Positions 11,110 to 22,978 are shown, counted from the first letter of the stretch. The stretch is 64,000 nucleotides of DNA from Epiperipatus broadwayi (GCA_028023455.1 JAQFVV010000014.1:5243398-5307397), one strand, 5' to 3'. Numbers and translations: made by a program. Notes: generated by a model not told the origin, from the sequence alone.

Positions 11110-12491
11110 TTACTGCTTCCTTTCCTTATGGAGGTTATTATTCCTACTACATATGGGTGTATCTAAGGGTGGCTTGGATTTCTGCCTTTTTTCTTCATAT
11201 GCCTGGACACCAGTCTTGCTCCTTTTGGGTGCAATGTATGGCACACAAAGGTCTCTTTTCACCTTCCAGCCTGTGGTTATGTTACCTATATTTTCCCAAG
11301 CCTTGTCATGCTGGCTCATGTCCACAGCATTTAGCAATTTAGCCACCAGTTCTATTGACTTTATGTTAAACATCTGCTCAATCCTTAAGGAAAAATTATG
11401 GTGGATTATTCTCACAATCTGACCTTTTGATGTGTGGCATGCATTTAATGTTCTAAGCTTGGCAACCTGCCTCCTGAAGAACTTTTAATAATTTTCATCC
11501 CCAATTGCCTTGTATTTCTCCTGCATCACTAGATACAGGATGGTTTCCTGGTGCTCTTTGCCCCAGAAATTTTATAATTGTGTCTTTATAACCCTCAAAG
11601 ATTATTGGGTGGTGGAATATGGATTCCCACCATGACTGTGCATCACCTTGAAGAGGACTGCAAGTGATGTCTAGTTTCAACCATTTGATTTATCCAAAAA
11701 TATTTTTCCAAGCTATTAATGTGCTCTAAGGGAACTTTCTCCATTTGTGCCTTGAATACTCTGATCATTAAGAACTGATTGATGTTAGACTGAGGGAATC
11801 AATCCTTCCATTCTTCTATTCTACTCTCCCCTGACTCATCCCAATTACTCTTTTCTTTTCATAGCTCACAACCTTTTTGCTCCTGACTTATCTCATACAC
11901 AGCACTTTGAACTTTACATCCCTCAATTAGTTTTACTTCTATTACACCCCCTATTGCTTTCATATCCCTAGTTATGCTAAGGTCCACCACTTTCCTTTCC
12001 AATTTTTTTGCTCTCTGGATTTAACCAAGCTTCTTTTGCCTTCTCTTTCACATTTTCTCACATGGATCTCCACTTTATCAATGCCTCATATTCATAGCCT
12101 GTTCTTTAATGGCCTCAATAACTGGTCATTCAGTATCCTATTGTTCAATCCTGCTGATTATCTGTTGAAGACCTTTTATCTCATTATCATTTGCTGCTAC
12201 CAGTTTCTCAAGTTTTTCTATTCTGTCACTGCAACTTTTCACTGCTTCTTCACCCTTTCAGTTGATTTCTCTCCTCATGCTCTCACACCTTTCTTTAATT
12301 AATTGTTGCTTAATTTCTACCTCTTCCACCCCATTGCTGTTACTTTGACATAGGTCCCTACATCTCTTCTCCATACTTTGAAGCCTTGCATCTATCTTTT
12401 GTGATATTTTGGAATTCAAATTATTTAACTTTTGTGACATATATTTTGCGATGTTATTTGCCAAATTGTCAGACCTATCCCTCATCTCCAT
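11110..12491 (-). pseudogene. Gypsy gag-like region, coiled coil plus capsid remnants
   Basis: Minus-strand pieces at 12491-12258 are rich in K, E, Q, N and S with heptad-like spacing ('LNNLNSKISQKIDARLQSME'), suggesting a coiled coil. At 11680-11495, 'LQGDAQSWWESIF' matches the capsid motif (L.G.A..WW) of Gypsy Gag proteins. At 11415-11110 there is another open but unrecognised piece, with no clear zinc knuckle. Gag forms the particle that packages element RNA. The copy is fragmented. Some plus-strand open frames over this region are only shadows. Confidence 0.65.
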
Positions 12492-13337
12492 TATCTGTTA
12501 TAATATCTCACTTTCCATGTCTTTTATCTATTGTGACATATTGGTCATATCTGTTGTCTATTAGTCATATCTGTTGTCACACTTAGTAAAACATTTTCCA
12601 TCATTGCTATTAAACCCTCATTTTCCCTTCTGGTTTTTTCTTTGCTTTGTTGTTCACTATCTGCTTTTATTATGCTTTCCTATCTTTCAGACTGGCTTCC
12701 CTCCACTGCCTCTCTGATCATGGTGTCATCCTTTTCACTTATATGTTCTTGCTTCATTTTTTTAGAGTGTGATCTTGTCTACATGTAAAATACCCCATAT
12801 TTAATATGTAATCTTAATTTATTGCACCACACTCTTATACTCCTGATCCACCTATTTATTGAAACCCTAACATTTGAAGCTATTTTTATTACTAGTTTAT
12901 TTTTATATCTGAATATTCAGTGCACTATGCACCTAGATCCTCCCTATTCCATTTGCCATTGGTCTGTCCCATCCACACTATGCTCCAGCTGATTATTTTC
13001 TTTATTTTTTTACCTATGCTTACTTCATATATCCAAAAACAAAACAAATCTAAACAAAACAAAACTTTTGATATTATTAAACAAATCTGTCTTCTGAGAT
13101 CACCTTAATAACATTGACCTAATATATTCTTGCCGAAGTCCTCCATCTATTTTTTCTTTTATGTGCAGTTTGTGCATAAGTATGGCATATCATTTCTCTC
13201 TCCAATAATTTACTTATTTAGTTTCTAATCTACATTAAACTCTTAATTTCAAAACCTTTTCTTATTATGTGAACTTTTTATTTATTTGCTTATGTTCAAT
13301 GGCCATACTTTTTTATGCTGGCTGCATTGGATCAGGC

Positions 13338-13355
13338 CCTAGACATTTGGCACCA
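13338..13355 (-). other. Candidate primer-binding site of the Gypsy element
   Basis: Minus-strand TGGTGCCAAATGTCTAGG starts with TGG, as tRNA-primed sites do. It lies 8 bases inside a TG (13364, plus) that would end an LTR. A similar arrangement is seen at 42191-42230 in the better-preserved element, where TGGTACA ends the LTR. The matching tRNA was not identified. Confidence 0.5.
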
Positions 13356-13363
13356 AATTCCTC

Positions 13364-14460
13364 TGTACCAGGTGATCCCTCAAACCTGTGGATCCCTACA
13401 TGTTGAACATGAAATAAATGTTACACATCAGAGTAAGGCATGAATAACCATTCAATTAGAAATATGTATTTTATATTTTTAAATCATGACTGGTTCATTA
13501 ATTGAGAGATTAAACCCAAGTGTGTTATTCTAATCCCTCCCTTGTTAAAACTTTATTGCCATGCATAGGAACATCAAAGAGTTGGCCACTGCATACTTTT
13601 TAAAGGCTTATTTAAACCTGGCCTTTACACACCACTCCCAGAAAGAGAAAATTCTCTCCTGAAAGAATATGCAGCTACACATATATAAACGAAAATAGAT
13701 ACCCGCATGACATCAAATACTTAACTCCTGATAAAGCAGTATCCATTAGGCTAAGCTCAGTCTTCTCTTTATCTCAGGTTATTTTATATGGATCAAGCTG
13801 CTTTCGTAAATATATGCTTCATTAAATTATTGGGGAAAAAGAATAATGCAACAAAATAATTTAAAAAAATAAATAAATAAGTATTATTAATTTCCAAATA
13901 ACCCATCATCAATTATACAAGTGTCAATAAAGAAAATACATTATTTAACTTCCTACCCTCTTCATAATACACATAGTCATTTAGTTGGAGAAATCCCTCC
14001 CCTGATTCATTAAAATATCTTTGAATGAAGTTATCTGAGCTCTATACCCACACACATATCTATTAGATGTTATATTAGTTTATCAATAAAAATATAATTG
14101 TGTATGTATGTCCATACCTACATCCATTCCACTGTTTAATAACATTTTTATAGACATGCACTGATATACACATCAAGCACACAGAGACAAAGTAAAATTA
14201 TTTTAATGTGTTTCACTTTTCTTGAATATATACACATATATATAGATTAAAGGTGATAAAATATGATAGAACATGCACATGACTGTATAATGTGCATATA
14301 TCTTGAGATTAATTTGTGAAAGGATGTCTAGCATAAAAAAAATCTCGCACTTGGTGAACAAATGAACTGACATACATGTACTAATCCAAGAAATAAAATA
14401 TCTGTATCAATACAGCTCATTTTTATAAATTATATAAAGAATATATAAATTGTATTGAAA
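13364..14460. other. Unassigned 1.1 kb between Gypsy internal region and RTE; possible 5' LTR
   Basis: It begins TGTACCAGG on the plus strand, next to the primer-site-like motif, so it should be the Gypsy 5' LTR if that reading is right. I could not find a matching left LTR, so the boundary is unproved. No coding frame of note. It also contains ordinary A+T-rich sequence. Confidence 0.35.
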
Positions 14461-14789
14461 ACAGGCTGCAGAAAGGAGTTTGCTATTAACTGAAAGGAGA
14501 CCCTTTGATTCCTCTTGGAGGCCTTAAAGGAACCAAGCAGGGCAAATTCCTAATGTCCACTCCATACGTTCTTGTCATTGCAGCTGTTATTACTATGTGA
14601 TTATTCATATAGTATACGAACATGGATGGACTGCTCACCAACATGCATTAGCCAGCATGGTGAGTTTATTGGCTTTTTACCTCTGAGTTTAAGATCAAGA
14701 AACACCATGGTCTTTCTTCTCAGTGCCTGATAAGGCAGAATGAATGTTTGTGTAAATGATAAATATTTTTCCAATACATATATACAATT

Positions 14790-16169
14790 ATGACAGACAA
14801 AAATAAAGCATGGCCCTTATTCCCAGGAGGCTGTAAAGTCACCAACCAAGGCAGCAGTTGGTGGCCGAAGGTGGAGGGTGCTAAGATTCCCCTGATTGCG
14901 GACCCAGGCTGCCATTTGATGACGACTTTTTATTTAGGTACTTACAACTGCAAATCACTTTCAAGTGAAGGAAGATTGCAAGAATTAGAAGAAGAACTCT
15001 CTTATATTAAATGGGACATTATTGGACTTTGTGAAGTTAGAAGAAAAGGTGAAGAGACAATTGATTTAAAAAATGGACATATACTCTATTATAAAGGCAC
15101 AAATATTGGAAATACAAGTGGAGTAGGATTCATTATAAATAAAAAGTGGAAGAACAATAATGTGGAGATTGATGGTGTATCAGACAGAGTGGCAAGATTA
15201 GTTATACAACTTAATAGCAGATATCAAATGCAGATAATTCAGGTTTATGCCCCAACAAGTTCTCATAGTGATGAAGTAGTAGAAGATTTTTATGTGGATG
15301 TACAAAAGGCTTTTGATCAGAGTAAACAACATTTTAAAATTGTTGTGGGAGACTTTAATGCTAGAATTGGTAAACAAATGAAAGATGAAAGTGCTGTAGG
15401 TCATTTTGGTTATGGTAATAGAAATGAGAGAGGACATAGACTTGTGGAGTTTGCAGAAAAAGAAAAACTTTATATTATGAATTCTTTTTTTGAGAAAAAT
15501 GTTAAAAGGAAATGGACATGGAAGCATCCAAATGAAGGTATAGCAGAATTGGATTATATTTTGACTAATAGGAAATACATATTTCAAGATTGTAATGTTC
15601 TTAATAAATTTAACACAGGAAGTGATCATCGATTAGTAAGGTGTAAGATACGTGTTAATGTGAAACTAGAGAGACAAAAATTATTAAGAAAAACAGTATT
15701 TACAGTTGATATTCCTAATCTTCAGAAACATTCTAATGAATTTAAATTAGAACTTAGAAATCGGTTTCAAGTATTAGTAGATTTTGAGCATAATTCAGAT
15801 TTGAATGAAATTAATATGAAAATAACTGATACACTTTTAAAAACTGCAACAAACATAGTTGGTAGAAAAAAGCAGCAATTGACCAATAAAATTTCTACTG
15901 AGACTAGAGAATTTATGAAGAAAAGAAGGAATATTAAGATATACAAAAATGATGCATTAAAAAGAATTGAATATCTCAAATTTTGTAAAATGGTGTGGAA
16001 AAGAGTTGAAAATGATATAAGAAAGTATAATTGTGAACTAGCAAGGAAAGCTGTAGAAGAAAATAAAAGTCTTAAGAATGTAAAACAAAATTTTGGTATT
16101 GGTAGGAAATTTATATCTGCAATAAGAAAAAAGATGGAATTGTTACTAAAAAGAGAGATGACATCATGA
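14790..16169 (+). CDS. RTE endonuclease domain ORF (459 codons)
   Basis: This is an apurinic-endonuclease-like domain, about residues 50-290. Asn53 is in 'GTYNCKSL', Glu82 in 'LCEVRRKG', and 'VYAPT' is at 152-156. 'GDFNARIG' lies at 187-194 (catalytic Asp and Asn), 'DYIL' at 255-258, and 'GSDHRLV' at 277-283 (catalytic Asp-His). All active-site landmarks are present. The domain nicks target DNA to prime reverse transcription. Residues 290-459 are a basic linker towards the reverse transcriptase ('KKRRNIKIYKND'). The frame then ends at TGA 16167-16169. The next coding frame starts at ATG 16166, overlapping this stop. A frameshift is the likeliest cause, because related proteins continue without a break. 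The first ~45 residues look unlike the family and may be partly UTR. Confidence 0.85.
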   Translation: MTDKNKAWPLFPGGCKVTNQGSSWWPKVEGAKIPLIADPGCHLMTTFYLGTYNCKSLSSEGRLQELEEELSYIKWDIIGLCEVRRKGEETIDLKNGHILYYKGTNIGNTSGVGFIINKKWKNNNVEIDGVSDRVARLVIQLNSRYQMQIIQVYAPTSSHSDEVVEDFYVDVQKAFDQSKQHFKIVVGDFNARIGKQMKDESAVGHFGYGNRNERGHRLVEFAEKEKLYIMNSFFEKNVKRKWTWKHPNEGIAELDYILTNRKYIFQDCNVLNKFNTGSDHRLVRCKIRVNVKLERQKLLRKTVFTVDIPNLQKHSNEFKLELRNRFQVLVDFEHNSDLNEINMKITDTLLKTATNIVGRKKQQLTNKISTETREFMKKRRNIKIYKNDALKRIEYLKFCKMVWKRVENDIRKYNCELARKAVEENKSLKNVKQNFGIGRKFISAIRKKMELLLKREMTS

Positions 16170-17740
16170 AATTGGTAGAAGATTTTTATCAAGAATTATA
16201 TAGTAATAAAGAACAAGTACCTCCTATATCTATTCCATTTTCCGAATTGCCAGAATTTTAAATGAAGAAGTAAGACATGCAATTAAATGTATGAAGAAGG
16301 GAAAGGCTCCGGGTAATGATGGAATTATAATTGATATATTAAAAGAAGCAGGAGAAGAAATAGAAAAAATTTTAGCAAAGTTATATACCAAATGTCTAAA
16401 TGATAAAGATGTACCGGATGATTGGAAGAATGCAGTAATAATATTAATATTTAAAAAAGGTGATAAAGAAGATATTAGAAATTACAGACCTATTAGCCTT
16501 TTATCAGTTTTATATAAAATTTTTACCAAGATAATTACAACTCGTCTACAAAGAACATTGGATTTCCACCAACCAAGAGAACAAGCCAGATTTAAAAGTG
16601 GTTTTAGTACAGTAGATCATATCCAGGTGTTGAGAGAGAAGTTATAGAAAGGTCAAATGAATATGAGTTGTCATTGTGTTTTGGATTTGTAGATTATGAA
16701 AAGGCATTTGATTCTATAAACATTTCTTCAATGATTAAAGCATTGGATCATCAAGATATAGATCCAGGATATTGTCATATTTTGAAGAATATTTATAAAA
16801 ATGCAACAGCAACAATTATATTACATAATGATACTGGGAAAGTCAATATTGAGAAAGGTGTAAGACAAGGTGACTCCATATCTTCAAAACTTTTTACAGC
16901 AGTGCTGCAAGAAGTATTTTGTGGATTAAAATGGGAAACTAAAGGAGTGAAAGGATTATTTAAGTCATTTAGATTTTGCAGATGATGTAGTTGTTTTTGC
17001 AAATAATGCTTCAGAGCTGCAGGAAATGTTGCAGGAGTTAGCAGATGAAAGTAGAAAAGTAGGACTAAAGATAAATGTTAAAAAGACTAAAGTAATGTTT
17101 AATCGATTTGCTCAAAATATGAAAATAAAGATTGATTATGATGAATTAGAAGAAGTTAACAGTTACAATTACCTTGGTCAGATTATTAATACAGATGGAA
17201 ACATAATGGAAGAAATTAATCATAGAATTAAACTTGGTTGGAGTGTTTTTGGTAGAAATAACTTGATACTAAAAGGAAATATGCCTATGTGTTTGAAAAG
17301 GAAGGTTTTTAATAAATGTGTTTTACCAGTTTTTACTTATGGATCTGAGACTTGGACACTTAATAGAAGAGCAATACAGAGACTTCAGACCACTCAAAGA
17401 AGTATGGAGAGATGTATGTTGGGAGTAACAAGAAGAGATCGAAAATGCAATGTATGGGTAAGAGAACAAACAGGTGTTACTGATCTCATTGAAAAAATTA
17501 AAAGATTGAAGTGGAGTTGGGCTGGATATACTGCTAGAATAGATGATAATAGATGGACAATTGAAATTTTAAATTAGATTCCAAGAGATTGTAAAAGACC
17601 CAGAAAGAGACCACATGTGAGATGGATGAATGAAATAAGAAAGTGTGCAGGGGTGATGTGGAGAAGAGAAGCTGAAGATCGGAGAAGATGGATTAAACTT
17701 GGAGAGACCTTCATCCTGCAGTGGGTTGATAATGTTTGAT
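16166..17740 (+). pseudogene. RTE reverse transcriptase and C-terminal domain, frameshifted
   Basis: Open pieces lie at 16291-16647, 16668-16985 and 17026-17577, in shifting frames. Motifs in order: 'KAPGNDGI' (about 16300), 'NYRPISLLSVLYKIFTKII' (about 16480-16540), 'FKSGFSTVDHI' (about 16590-16620), 'FVDYEKAFDSI' (motif A, about 16685-16715), 'GVRQGDSIS' (motif B, about 16857-16884). The catalytic 'FADDVVVF' (16975-16998) is in the frame of the third piece. 'GLKINVKKTKVM' (about 17065-17097) and 'TYGSETWTLNRRAIQRLQ' (about 17335-17390) follow. After the TAG at 17575 the frame continues as a basic tail to about 17740. All catalytic residues survive, but the breaks prevent a single protein. 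Confidence 0.85.
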
Positions 17741-17765
17741 AATGATGATGATTGAAAACAAACAA

Positions 17766-18182
17766 ATATTAAATAAATAAGAAAAATTATACTCTCCAGT
17801 GTCTTCAGACTTCATATGGACTTGGTGTCTGAGTGCACTATACATCTGATCAACAGGGTGTCAGGGACTTCACTTCAACAAGGTGTTCATCTGATGATCT
17901 TCATCATCATCATTAATTGTACCTTATGTGACTGCATGTTAACAGCTGGGATGGAGTTGGATGGGTGCACTGCAGTGGTCTTCTATCCCAAAGCCATCTC
18001 ACTAGCTGATATATATGTTTTCTTCATCTTGAAATTTGTATCCAATATTTTCTCTGCTATGGCAGTATCAGTAAAACTGCTCTTAATTAGCTTAACTAGA
18101 AGGGACTTTTATTCGAGACTCAGCTTGGTTTTGTACCTTTCTTATTTGTATAGGATTATACAATCAACAGCTTCTTCTTAAT
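17766..18182. other. Unassigned segment between RTE and right direct repeat
   Basis: An open plus-strand frame covers 17816-18181 (121 codons), rich in hydrophobic residues and without a recognised domain. The minus strand has no convincing alternative. It could be the remaining inner part of the element bounded by the 1.14-kb repeats. Confidence 0.3.
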
Positions 18183-19327
18183 TGAGGCCAGGATATGTCA
18201 CATCAGCAGCATATAGCTGGTAATCATCAAACAAATGACAGGGGCTTATTATAGCACTGCAAAATTTCAGCAATCTTGAATTCTTCTGTGATGACCACAG
18301 GAACAACCATCAAAGTACTAAGTATATTAATATGTAAGAATCATAATCTTAATGAGTGACATCCACATAAAAGTAATATTTAGAAAGTGATAAGAGACCA
18401 TGATGACAAAATAAGATATCAAGTTCCTTCAGCATCAAGTGAACTGCTTATATAGCCCACTCATTACATTATGAATCTGGTACCCTCCTTGGAACTATTG
18501 TGTCAGACAAATTTTAACTTGATAGCTAATGGATTTTGACAATGCACATAACTTTTTTACATTTTCTATTATTATCATTTATTACATCTTTAAAGAATTT
18601 TATCTTTAATTTTTATCCTAGGTTAACTCAGATCATTTTAACTGATACACATCAATTTAAAATTTGAATTCAAAGACAACTTTTTTTTACAAAGGCTTGA
18701 AACCAAAAAAGTACCAATCCAACAAATAAATCAGGTTTTTCTCTGCAAGTATTGGTGTCCGATTTCCTTGAACTCTTTTGTTTGTAAAAATAAAAATACA
18801 AAGCAGAGTGACCATTAATACATTAGTGTATTTTAACATTTGGTAAGATAATGGCCACCTGAGTTTGCTTAATGCATTATCATAGAAAATAACTGATAAA
18901 ACTTAAAAATAAAATTTTGACACATTGGGACATTTACAGTTACTTTTAATCATTTTATCTTTCTTTTTTTTTTTTTTTTATAACACAACATGTAAACAAA
19001 TTTAAAAATAAAATTACAAATGTGAGACATTTGCATTTATAAAAAAAGAAAATTTAAAAAAATATTACATGCATATATAATACAATCATGTGCATAAAAT
19101 TACAGATTTTAGCTTTAATGTTTCGCTTTCTTTCTGTGAGGGTGGGTAAGAAATATATACACAGACCAACCCCATCCATTTTATAGTACGTTTATAATCT
19201 GTACCTGTTTAATTATTGTGAATATATAATGACACATAAACCTAAACTAATACTTTTATTATATATATGAACTATAGCTTCAACCATAGCCACCTTGTGT
19301 GTGGCCACTCGAAGAGTACACAGCACA
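18183..19327. repeat. 1.14-kb direct repeat, right copy (possible LTR)
   Basis: Partner of 6746-7884 in the same orientation. It begins TGAGGCCAGGATAT where the left copy has TGCAACCAGGATAT, and ends near CACAGCACA. Conserved blocks include 'AAAGTACTAAGTAT' near 18310 and 'CAGACCAACCCCATCCATTT' near 19165. If these are LTRs, their divergence dates the outer insertion as older than the RTE element nested between them. Confidence 0.6.
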
Positions 19328-20680
19328 ATTGTAAGCATTAGGATTAATCAACTTTCTCACCAACAATAAGCAGATCAAGTAATATGTTTTTCTTGATCAA
19401 GTAATATGTTTTTCTTTTATTCAAACTAGTGTGATATTTGAATGTATTATATAAAGATAGGTTGTTCTTTTTATTATAATAGTATTCTTAAATTATATTA
19501 TTTGGGTATGAGATTCTCTTGCTTTATATACCTCATATTTTATTGCCATATGTTTCATGGGATTGCAGGGTGTACATGTTAATATAAATAAATGAATAAC
19601 ATGTATATGCAGTTGAAATGTACATATAATAATAATGCTAAACATACAAGTCAAGTACATTGTTTTTTTTCTGAGACTTTAATGTTGTATAAATGGGCTA
19701 TGTAGATGTACTTGCTAGAAAAAAATAAATGCTTCCTAAATAAGATTAATAAAACAATATAATTGGAACAGTGCACTTTGAATATAAAAAATATTAAGGA
19801 TCTGTAAAACACAAAATAATCTTTTGTTTGGTTTTAATAAATTTTAACTGATAAAGATATATTGAAGATCATACCCATAGGCAATATTCTTTATTGGTTT
19901 ATGTATATGTGTGAACAACATTTCCCATTACACATAAGTGGATCTACCGACAATCTTTTCTTCAATATTTAAAAACATTGTGGGAATATTATCTTATATA
20001 TATTTATACAATATTATGCATTTATTTTGTTCAAAAAGTAACCTATTATTTTAAAATGAGGGCTTTGTGTTTAATTCATCGTCATCACTTACACTTATAC
20101 TTTATACATGTGGTCATATTAATATAATTTTAGTAGTCGAATTTTCATTATACTTTGTTAAAGTTCAATGGGTGAATATTATTTATGTTAAAATTGTGTT
20201 AGAACTCATTTGTACTATTTTCACGTATCTTTTTATATGCTATAAGGTATGTGCTGGATACAATCTCAAAATACCCATTTGTATCCCATCACACTTAAGA
20301 AATTTTATCATATAAATATCTAAGAGTCTTTATAGTATTACAAGAGTAGGAGGAATAATATGTAGGTGAAAATATTACTTTGACATTCATGATATTATAT
20401 TAGGCACACATATCCTGTTTTGTTGATCTTCAATATAAAAATATTAGCAGATATATTTAAATGCTGGATAATCCCTGAGATTTATTATTAATACTGATAA
20501 GCACATGTAGTGGGCTAGTAACAGATACTATTTATGTGACAGGTATTTTTTACTTATTGATCTTATTACTATTTTTAAGAAGTTAAGCTAAGAGTTAGAC
20601 AGTCACCATTTGGTGATTAGTTCATTTCTGTTGCAATATATAACTCCAAAACACACTCTACTATATTCAAAGTGCTATTA
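19328..20680. other. A+T-rich spacer with a 22-bp tandem duplication
   Basis: At 19373-19394 and 19395-19416 the same 22 bases (GATCAAGTAATATGTTTTTCTT) are repeated head to tail. The rest shows only short ORFs without domain character. Confidence 0.5.
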
Positions 20681-21752
20681 TATAATAATAAATAATAGCT
20701 ATAGCCAGTTTACAGCATGTCTTTCAACCTGAGCAGCATTTTAGAATTAAAACTTTTTAAAAAATGTCATTCAAAACACAAACACTAATGTTCCCATGTG
20801 AATGGCCAATTTTCCATAACTAACGTGTATATTAATATAATTATATTGTTTATTTATTAAATTGTCTGTTATATTTATAAAATTTGCTTCTTTAATTTTT
20901 TTTTTCTTCAAATAGTTTTTCAAAATAAAAACACTGAAGGCAAACTGAAGATTCTGCAAATGCAGATTTTATTCTATTCTCAGAATATCACAATTTATTA
21001 TACAAAAGTTCATGTTTGTGAATTCCCTTTTTTAATGGTTGTTTTGACTCACCATTGTAATTAGACTCATATTGACATACCACTTTATATATAATATTAA
21101 ATTTGTTGATTTTATCAATAACATTCTTGCCATTAATAATTAATTAATCTACCAGTATTTGTTCAAGATTAAATACAATATTAAAATGAAAAGAAATCAA
21201 TGATGTAATCATACTACACACTGTATTATTTATATATGTAAGAAAATTCATGTTTTCTCTTCAAATAAAATACTGGTAGATTAATTATTAATAGAAACAA
21301 TACAGTTAATAAAATCAACAAACGTAATATATGTAAAGTGGTGTGATGATATTAAGTCCAATTGCATTGGTGAGTCAAATGTGCATTGGAAAAGAAAATT
21401 CATAAACATGAACTTTTGTATAATAAATTCTGATATTCTGTGGATATATTTAAGTCTATATTAGCAGAACATTTGGTTATTTGCAATGGAAATTTTTACT
21501 TTGATAGTATTTTTACTTTAGATAAGGAAAATGATTTGAAAAAAAGAAAAATTAGAGCGGTATATTTTATAAATATGACAGAAAAATTATTAAATAAATG
21601 AAAATGTGTTTATATGTATATATAAGTTATGGAAAGTTGTTTCTTCACATGGAAATGGAAATTAATGAGATTTTTTTTAAATTTTAATTTTAAAATGCTA
21701 CGCATGTTAACACACATGCTGTAAACTGGTTATAGCTATTACTTATTATTAT
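20681..21752. repeat. Long foldback element with arms of about 480 bp
   Basis: The left half (20681-21163) pairs with the right half (21268-21752) as an imperfect inverted repeat around a spacer of about 105 bases. Examples: TAGCTATAGCCAGTTTACAGCATG (split across 20696-20719) pairs with 21714-21737. CAAAAGTTCATGTTTGTGAA (about 21003) pairs with the complement near 21400-21420. AATCTACCAGTATTT (about 21148) pairs with AAATACTGGTAGATT (about 21268). Arms differ by many substitutions and indels, so the structure is old. No transposase or LTR lies inside. It could be a foldback DNA element or two inverted copies of an unknown repeat. Confidence 0.8.
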
Positions 21753-21918
21753 ATATTTATATATTAATATTTTGATTATTCTAGAGGTTTTTTTTTTTTT
21801 AATTCATTTTATTTGATTTTATGTATATAAAGGTGAAATATAAATAGAAACGTATACACACACATATATTTATATAAAGTTAAATAGATAGATAATAAAT
21901 AGATATACAATTACAAAC

Positions 21919-22032
21919 CGTTTCAAATATTTTTTCTGGAGTTAAAACTATTGGTTCTTCCTGCACAACTAATTCTGCAACAGTCACTGGAGTTGAAGCA
22001 ATTGACGGAAGAGGAGTCATTTTTCCTTTTTT
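21919..22032 (-). CDS. Exon of axonemal dynein heavy chain-like gene (second visible exon)
   Basis: This is a 38-codon exon, phase 0 at both ends. The chosen acceptor is AAAAG|AAAAAA at 22033; an alternative TAG five bases earlier would break the frame with exon 52870-53102. The donor is ACG|GTTTGT, weak but GT-consistent. The product starts 'KKGKMTPLPSIAST' and ends 'EEPIVLTPEKIFET'. It carries on the Lys-rich end of the upstream exon and leads into the acidic, Lys-Ile-Ile-Glu-Glu start of the downstream exon. By itself it has no recognisable domain. The case rests on frame continuity, splice signals, and a codon composition unlike the surrounding repeats. Confidence 0.65.
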
Positions 22033-22978
22033 CTTTTCTATATCATAAAATTTATTAAATATATTTACAATATGAAAAAAAAAAAGATTTTGTTAAGTAA
22101 TTTAATAACTTTAATAAATATTAAACCATTTGTTTACTGAAAAGTATAGTAAGTCAACACTAAATAATTGAATCAAAATTATTAAGAATAGCAGTGTACT
22201 GGTTATTTTCTAAACTGGGAAAAATTATGCTAATTTTTTGTTTAATAACAACTTAAATATATGAGAAACACCCAAATGGAGCAAAACTGACTCAAATTTG
22301 CAATTTTGACAGAAGTATTGGAGTTTTAATTTAAAATAGTAAATATAACATAAGATTATATAATATGATATTGCAGTCTGAATTTATCTTGTTTTTGTTT
22401 TATATAGTGTAATTCATATTAAATTTTTAATGACTTTTATAAATAAATAAAAATCTGTATAAAATGTACATTTTATTATTCATTAAATATAAGGTAAGTC
22501 AAAAAACTCAGCATAATTTTAAAAATTATTTTAAAAACTGTATACAATAAAAACTTAATATGTATAGATTAGTTTAAAATAAAAAATCATACATCCACAC
22601 AAATCTTGATAAATTTTATACATATCTCTGAATCAATAATTTTCATATATATAAAATTTTGACGTTTCAATTATTTCTCTTTTTATATAATCATTTTTGA
22701 AATTACAAAAAAAAAAAAATCAAATCAGATGTCACATGACCTAATTTAATAAGCTTGTATTTACAAATGTTATATATAGAGCTTACTGTCAACACCAGTA
22801 AGCAGAAACTGGGCTGGGTTTGGGGATATTCTGCAAAGCTTGTTAAGAGCTTATTTTGCAAGTTCTATATATAATCATTTTTGAAATACATAACTGAAAA
22901 GTAATGTAAACATATTAAAATATATCATACATAAATTAATGAAATATTAGTTATCATCAATACCATCATTTTTACCTA
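22033..22978. other. A+T-rich intron segment with small dyads
   Basis: Near 22780-22805, GCTTACTG and CAGTAAGC form an 8-bp stem. A weaker outer pairing brings TTATATATAGA (about 22768) to its inverted copy near 22870. No coding signal. Confidence 0.4.

Larger units (their letters stand above)
7968..13364 (-). mobile_element. Decayed Ty3/Gypsy LTR retrotransposon, internal region
   Basis: Minus-strand order is: primer-binding-like site (13338-13355), gag-like coiled coil (about 12491-11430), protease DSG motif (about 10930), reverse transcriptase with YVDD (9914-9925), RNase H (9016-9549), integrase zinc-finger and core remnants (about 8980-8300), integrase C-terminus (8015-8242), and purine tract (7968-7980). 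That order (RT, RNase H, then integrase) defines the Ty3/Gypsy group, and the roughly 5.4-kb length fits a full internal region. Many stops and frameshifts make it inactive. Matching LTRs were not securely identified: sequence at 13364 starts TGTACCAGG like an LTR end, but no clear partner was found left of 7968. Confidence 0.8.
14460..17765 (+). mobile_element. RTE-type non-LTR retrotransposon, near full length
   Basis: The element reads endonuclease, reverse transcriptase and C-terminal domain on the plus strand and ends near 17740-17755 in a short GAT/TGA-rich tail, as RTE elements do. About 330 bases before the first ATG may be its 5' UTR. At least four lesions interrupt the single long protein: shifts near 16166, 16260 and 16650-16990, and a TAG at 17575-17577 at a position where the antisense copy and relatives have Trp. 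Despite this, most motifs are intact, so the insertion is fairly young. It sits inside a host intron antisense to the dynein-like gene and inside the 1.14-kb direct repeat pair. Confidence 0.85.

Noticed and set aside
10820-13108. Series of plus-strand ORFs of 60-90 codons
   Set aside because: They lie opposite the decayed Gypsy gag and protease and show no domain; the minus strand explains the region better.
14340-14460. Third copy of the 1.14-kb repeat before the RTE element
   Set aside because: One phrase (ATGTACTAATCCAAGAAATAAA against 7268-7289) is similar, but neighbouring sequence does not align, so chance is likely.
15198-16192. Two minus-strand ORFs of about 140 codons
   Set aside because: They are antisense shadows of the RTE endonuclease frame, with hydrophobic, low-complexity composition and no motif.
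17816-18181. 121-codon plus-strand ORF as a membrane protein gene
   Set aside because: Hydrophobic composition is what T-rich sequence gives; no start context, splice sites or recognised domain. Kept only as an unassigned segment.
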